Below are positions 59,375 to 64,000 of a stretch of 64,000 nucleotides of DNA, piece after piece (within the stretch, counting starts at the first letter, position 1; every line of letters begins with the position of its first letter). Below the pieces are notes generated by a model that searched no databases, had not been told where the DNA came from, and saw nothing but the letters and a program-made list of their open reading frames with translations. The stretch is taken from assembly GCF_963576545.1 (NCBI RefSeq), contig NC_083648.1, positions 19,074,154-19,138,153 of the forward strand, written 5' to 3'. The translations under genes and the position numbers were made by a program. Source of the DNA: Limanda limanda (Eukaryota > Chordata > Actinopteri > Pleuronectiformes > Pleuronectidae).

Positions 59375-61373
59375 CTAGCTGCTGCCCTGATTGGCTCTGC
59401 CCACTCTGATTTCATAGGTGACCATGTGGAAGTTGTCCCATGCGTACAGCTTCCTCTGGTCGTGGTTATAGTCCAGCATGCTGGTGTAACGGTACCTGTT
59501 CTTGAACGGCACAGCGACTTCCCGCCGGGTGCCAGTGGCCGTGTCAAACACGTAGTTGATGGTGGTGTTGGGTGCAGTGTAGCTGGCCACCGTGTACAGG
59601 CGTCCACACACCATGAAGGCGTTGGCCACTGTGTTCTTCCTGATGTTGGTCTCCCAGGTCTTCTTCACGGCCAGGCTCTCTGGGTCCAGCTGGGCAATCA
59701 CAACGGCGCCTTTTGCCTTGCTTGTGCTGTAGATGGCCCACAAGCCTTGTTCGTCCACCGCAAGGTCAATGTCTGTGTAGCCTCCCCAGGAGTAAGGGAA
59801 CTGGCCGTGGAAGCCGGCGTGAGGTAGCTCCCGACGTGACGCCAGGCTCTCAGAGGTCAGGTTGTAGCGGATCAGGGAACGGCTTCGTTTGCGCTGGTAG
59901 TAGAGGGAGCCGCGGTAGATGGTCGCCCCCGTGCTCTCCACGGGCTCCGGCAGGACCAAGACCTTCATGGGGAAGCCTCGGGAGAACTGATCCATGTCTT
60001 CAAATGCAAAGAGCTGACGGACATCTTTGCCAACTGCGTCAATGCGCCACACAGTCTCGTTGGTGTAATGAGGGCCCTGAGGCTCTGGGTCCTGCAGCCA
60101 CACCCCATATTTGCCTGTGATACTGTCAGCCTTCCTGTGCAGCACAGGATCTCCCACTGACAGCAGCTCTCCACAGTCTATGGAGGAAAAAAGAGAGTGA
60201 AACATCATGGTATTTTTATATATATTCACAGAAATATTTACAAAGAAATTAAATTTCATCAACGCCCTGCCAAATATTAGGAAAGTTCGAGCAGCTTCTA
60301 CCTGTGATGGTTTGATTTCCATCAGGATTAAGGTGGGATGCTTGAACCTTTGTCACCTCAGCCTTCATCTCCTGGTACGCCCCATTCTTAAAGTCAAACG
60401 CAGGGTCTGAAGAAGAGAGAGATGTATAAAAAAAAACATTAAATTACAAAAGTCCAAATGTGGGAGTGCTTTTGAAAAGAATATGGCTGAAAATTATCAC
60501 GTTGGGTATTGGTAAGCTACAGATAAACTAGAGTTAGCTCCGACACAGATAACATCAAAGTTTCAGTGTCTCATATATTTGCCTCAGATCATAGCAGGTT
60601 CAACTTTAACCCTGTTGTGGCTCTCCCGAAAATGATTATGCCAAGTAAACAGACAAGCATGAGGGACAAAGCCATAAAAGAGTGTGTGTTGTAAATTCCT
60701 ATCCCATTACTCAACCTGGGATGACTTGAACTGCAACCTGACCTGATGCCCTGGGAGACTTTTCATAGCCCAGGTCAACCACAAAAATGGGAAACAGAAG
60801 TTGTCCCCAGCAAAATATACAGAAAATATGGGGAGAAAAATGTGTATTTAATTTATGTGGAGTTTCCCTTTGCTTGGGGATGTACATACCACTGACAGGT
60901 CTGCTGTCATGCTGAGCCCCCCCTGAGGTGTGAGTCTCCTGGCAGGGCTTCTGCCTGAGGCTCTCTGCCTCCTGGCTCAGCTCGCCCACTCTCCTCTGCA
61001 GCTCCTGGAGCTGCTTGTTCAGACGCTCCTTGTCCTGCTGCAGCTGGTTTCTTTCCCTGGTGACCTGGGCATAAGCTTCCTGGAGACCCTCTTCCATGTT
61101 AGACTCGACCCTGGTCCTCGTGCCTCCGTCTGCTCCTGCCAGGATCTGGCTGACCAAAGCCTCCAGCAAGATGACCCGCGACATGACTCCATCCATCTCT
61201 GGTTTCACGCTGCCTCCAGGGCAGCTGGACTCCTGTGGGCTGGCCACGGTGAAGGTGTAGTGGCAGCGTCCAGCAGAGTCATTGGAGCGGCGGAGGGAGG
61301 CTCGGTCTGTGGCCTGGCTCTGGCTTGACAGGATCAAGCAGGACAGACACAGGAGAGAGACTTGGAGCCACAT
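59375..61373 (-). CDS. myoc: Myocilin (secreted olfactomedin-domain glycoprotein)
   Basis: Three exons, 60890-61373, 60302-60406 and 59375-60177, join in frame to 463 residues (human 504), the same three-exon plan as human MYOC. Residues 1-~20 are a signal peptide; ~70-145 is a coiled coil rich in Gln/Glu/Leu. Residues ~197-463 form the olfactomedin propeller, with SITGKYGVWLQDPEP, ESTGATIYRGSLYYQ, GQFPYSWGGYTDIDLAVDE and TWETNIRK. The disulphide cysteines C198 and C387 and the calcium-binding DID/NAF motifs are present. Myocilin is an extracellular protein of eye drainage tissue; human misfolding variants cause glaucoma. The C-terminus ends ANQGSS, unlike human SKM. The ATG at 61373 is the only in-frame ATG before the signal peptide. 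Confidence 0.96.
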
Positions 61374-61534
61374 GTTGAAGGAGGCAGACACAGGCGACGA
61401 TCTTCAGGTTAAGGAGTGCCTGCAGTTGTTTACCTTCCTTTAGAGGATACAGATCCTTTCTTATTTGAGCTCTACCGGAGTGTCACTGGTCAGTGCAGGT
61501 CAGTGTCTGAATCCCAGCAATGCTCAGAGAAGGA

Positions 61535-61543
61535 TATTTATAG
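61535..61543 (-). promoter_or_regulatory. myoc: TATA box of myoc
   Basis: CTATAAATA on the minus strand lies 162 bp upstream of the myoc ATG. This predicts a short 5' UTR of about 130 nt with no intron. Confidence 0.65.
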
Positions 61544-61615
61544 AGTTTACAGTCAGGGAGTGGGAGGGGACGAGGAGTGTGGCAGGTAATGAAATAGCCA
61601 AGGGGGTGTGTAGTA

Positions 61616-61618
<3 letters not shown>

Positions 61619-61665
<47 letters not shown>

Positions 61666-61670
61666 TGTGT
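61619..61670. repeat. (GT)n microsatellite in the myoc promoter
   Basis: About 24 GT units with one TT interruption, ~80 bp upstream of the TATA box. Confidence 0.95.
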
Positions 61671-62214
61671 AGAGGTCCACTGATACTTTTGCAATTAAAC
61701 CACCGCGCGACTGACACCAAACATTTTGTGACGAGGAGAAATTTGTGCTATAGAGGGCAAGTGTCTCAGAATTCCTGAATCTGAAGCCAGCATTTTGAAA
61801 GCCCCAGGGCACATTGGCACTTTTCTTCCTCTTTCACAGCAGGACAGGATGTCTGGCACCGGCTGGCTACCTGAGGAAATGGAGAAGATTCTGATGTTGT
61901 TGCTCATCCTTTCTTACAAAGTAACCTCATCATTTCCTCAAACTCTAGCCTTCATGCCAATAAATCAGCATGACTCGTCGTGACTCAGTCAATCTTTGCT
62001 CTGGCATTGTGGGGCTTTGAGGTGTTGAAATAAGAAATAATGTTTGCCGTTCACACTATCTTAACTGGACATGATAGCATGTTTAAATCAAATATTATGA
62101 AATTCATCCTGAGAAGGACACTTTACATCTGCCTACCTTCACAATTTCTTGCATTTGACAATCACAATCTTGAACCTGATGGTCACACATCAAGGTAAAT
62201 TTTGTTCTATTAGA
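61671..62214. other. Upstream flank of myoc, nothing recognised
   Basis: No gene or repeat family recognised. Confidence 0.45.
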
Positions 62215-62580
62215 TATTGGCTGATGTGGCTGTGGCACGGGAGGTAGAGAGGTTTGTCCACTAACCAGACTGTTGGTGGTTTCTCATTAAAATCAAGACT
62301 GTTTACTGTCCTGGCTCCTAAATGGTGGAATGAGCTCCCCATCAACATCTGGACATCAGAAAGTTTACACATCTTCCGCCGCAAACTAGAAACATATCTC
62401 TTCCAACTTTACCTTGAATACAATTTGAAACTAACAATTTAGTAGTACTTAAGTGGCACTTACTTATAGCACTTTGTAGTTTTGCTTTATTTTTGAAGAC
62501 TTTTTGTACCCTAGGGGTTGAATGCACTTATTGTAAATCGCTTTGGAAAAAAGCGTCAGCTAAATTAAATGTAATGTAAT
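62215..62580 (-). repeat. Dispersed repeat family A, longest copy
   Basis: Read on the minus strand it starts with cattacattacatttaattt and gctgacgc, and continues through aagtgcattcaacccctagg to a segment with ggagctcattccaccattta and ggagccaggacagtaaacag. The other copies are shorter pieces of the same end. Confidence 0.7.
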
Positions 62581-64000
62581 GGTTTAATCCCAGTCTCCCA
62601 CATTCTGTCCAGACACCGAACCCTAAATTGCCCCTGACTGCTGTGCAGAGTCTGTGATTGACAGTAAAGGTGCTGCACATAGATGCACTGTAGGAATGTG
62701 GATGAATAGCAAAATTGTTCTGGAAAGCTGTTGGTGGAGGTGAAGTGAGGTGCTCACCAAAGTCCTTAAGAGTGTTCTTACAGGCACCATGAATATCTAT
62801 ACCAAATTTGAGGATTGATGCGATCATTGTTAAGAAATATCAGTAAACACAAACCCTAATGAACCTAATTGTGGTGTTATTGTCAGTAGGATTCAGTAGG
62901 TTTCATCCTCTGGTAACTCTGTATGTGTAAGTGTTGACTATTTGTATTCCATAGATTTGTCTTTGACTCGGAGAATAGTTATTTTTATGATGATAAACAT
63001 CCGTTAGAGTCTTTACACTGAGACATGGAACCCACCTGTCTCCATGTGATATGACTGGGACTTGGTCTGTTTCTTGATGAACATAGAGGAAATATTTCAC
63101 CACTTGCGTCCAACAAAACATTATTGAGGTAAAAACAATCATGAATCATTGTTATGAACTGTTAACAAGTCCTGTCTCAGGACCTCAACACTTCTTCCAC
63201 TGTCATTTCTTACCATTTGTCATTTTTCATAATCACTATGCTGAGGTTGTCCAGCTTGGCTGTTACAAAGATATTTCATAAAAATACCAACGGCAGTTAA
63301 GCCTAAAGCAACTTGCAGAGCACATCTGTGTTTAGTTCCACAAGATCCGTCTGCTGCCTAGTTAAGCTGTCTGTTTTACGGCTCTATGGAAAGTCACCCG
63401 TATTCCACAATGTTTTTCCCACTGAGGTGTGTTTTTCCTTATGTAACATAACGACTCAGGCCACCTGTAAAAGTTCCCGGCTCCTCTGTCAGCCCCTGAG
63501 AGAACAGAAGATCACAACGTGTGCACGTAGACTTTTCCATTAGCAATAGCTCTCCCAGCAGGCGCTCTACTGGGAACCAGCACCTTGGTGTTTGTCTGCT
63601 GAAATGCTCAACATTTACATCTAAGAGCGTTCTTTTATTTAATGATTCTTACAGTAATGTACAGTGGTCTCACCCTGATCGGCAGTTTCAGTCATTCCTT
63701 TAGCTTTTTCCACAAGACCTAACAGTATTCGGTTTCAAACTTAAGCCATGAACCCTTATTGAGCAATGTAATAATGTATACAGAGTCATATCTCTAGATA
63801 CCTGATGAATGTAAGTCCAATGTTGTTGATGTTTTTGGTCTCTACCAACTCCTCAAGGTCTATGACTCTTTGGTTACTCCACCAGCTAGTTGCATGCTAA
63901 CCAGATCTCACTGCTGTGTGTCGTAGCATTTACTGACGTTTTTAGAAGTTTCTTTAGCTGCCTGGTGTGGTAGAAAACAAAGCTCAAAGAGCTGTGAGAC
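62581..64000. other. Right flank, no gene recognised
   Basis: I see no exon with family similarity, RNA gene or defined repeat. The short open frames here lack support. Confidence 0.45.

Noticed and set aside
60930..61328. 132-codon plus-strand frame
   Set aside because: Antisense shadow of the myoc coiled-coil exon.
61374..61391. Longer myoc N-terminus starting at 61391
   Set aside because: That codon is GTG. The ATG at 61373 begins the signal peptide.

Overview
The window looks like nuclear DNA of a ray-finned (teleost) fish. The genes have short exons, GT-AG introns and vertebrate orthologues. The intergenic DNA carries many short dispersed repeats of teleost type, tRNA-derived SINEs, small DNA transposons and long microsatellites. 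No bacterial, viral or CRISPR features were seen. Gene identities come from reading the translations against remembered vertebrate families; no search was run.

Layout, left to right: (1) 1-436, remnant of a hAT-type DNA transposon with a broken BED zinc finger. (2) 1015-4167 minus, the 5' part of a ZYG11-family gene (CUL2 ubiquitin-ligase substrate receptor) running off the left edge. (3) A ~480 bp TCTA microsatellite at 4678-5163. (4) 10094-15392 plus, angptl1 (secreted angiopoietin-like protein), with a probable noncoding first exon ending at 6663. (5) A gene-poor 16.2-22.6 kb stretch with SINE, LINE-tail and MITE copies. (6) 22671-27637 plus, tada1 (SAGA subunit). (7) 29881-30885 minus, single-exon jun, with a promoter that keeps the mammalian order GC box, CCAAT, jun1-type TRE. 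(8) 31.4-38.5 kb intergenic, with repeats and one orphan TATA motif. (9) 38564-51248 plus, fggy (carbohydrate kinase), 15 coding exons reconstructed in frame. Its 13th coding intron holds a ~2.4 kb transposon with ~260 bp inverted repeats that carries a PIN-like/Cys-rich ORF. (10) 52888-55362 minus, prdx6, five exons. (11) 55849-57352 plus, plpp6, two exons, head-to-head with prdx6. (12) 59375-61373 minus, myoc (myocilin), three exons with a TATA box. (13) 61.7-64 kb, repeats only.

The genes do not form an operon-like unit. They are a conserved synteny block: in human, JUN, FGGY and ZYG11B lie on 1p32 and ANGPTL1, TADA1, PRDX6 and MYOC on 1q24-25, so the fish keeps together markers now split between two human chromosome arms. 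Exon sums are exact multiples of three for all seven genes that lie wholly inside the window: 1455, 1002, 1005, 1653, 675, 762 and 1392 nt.

The most unusual items are the long-TIR transposon in fggy, a 51 bp in-frame duplication over the tada1 promoter and start codon, an in-frame upstream extension of jun, a vicinal cysteine pair in prdx6, and several perfect inverted repeats with no assigned function.
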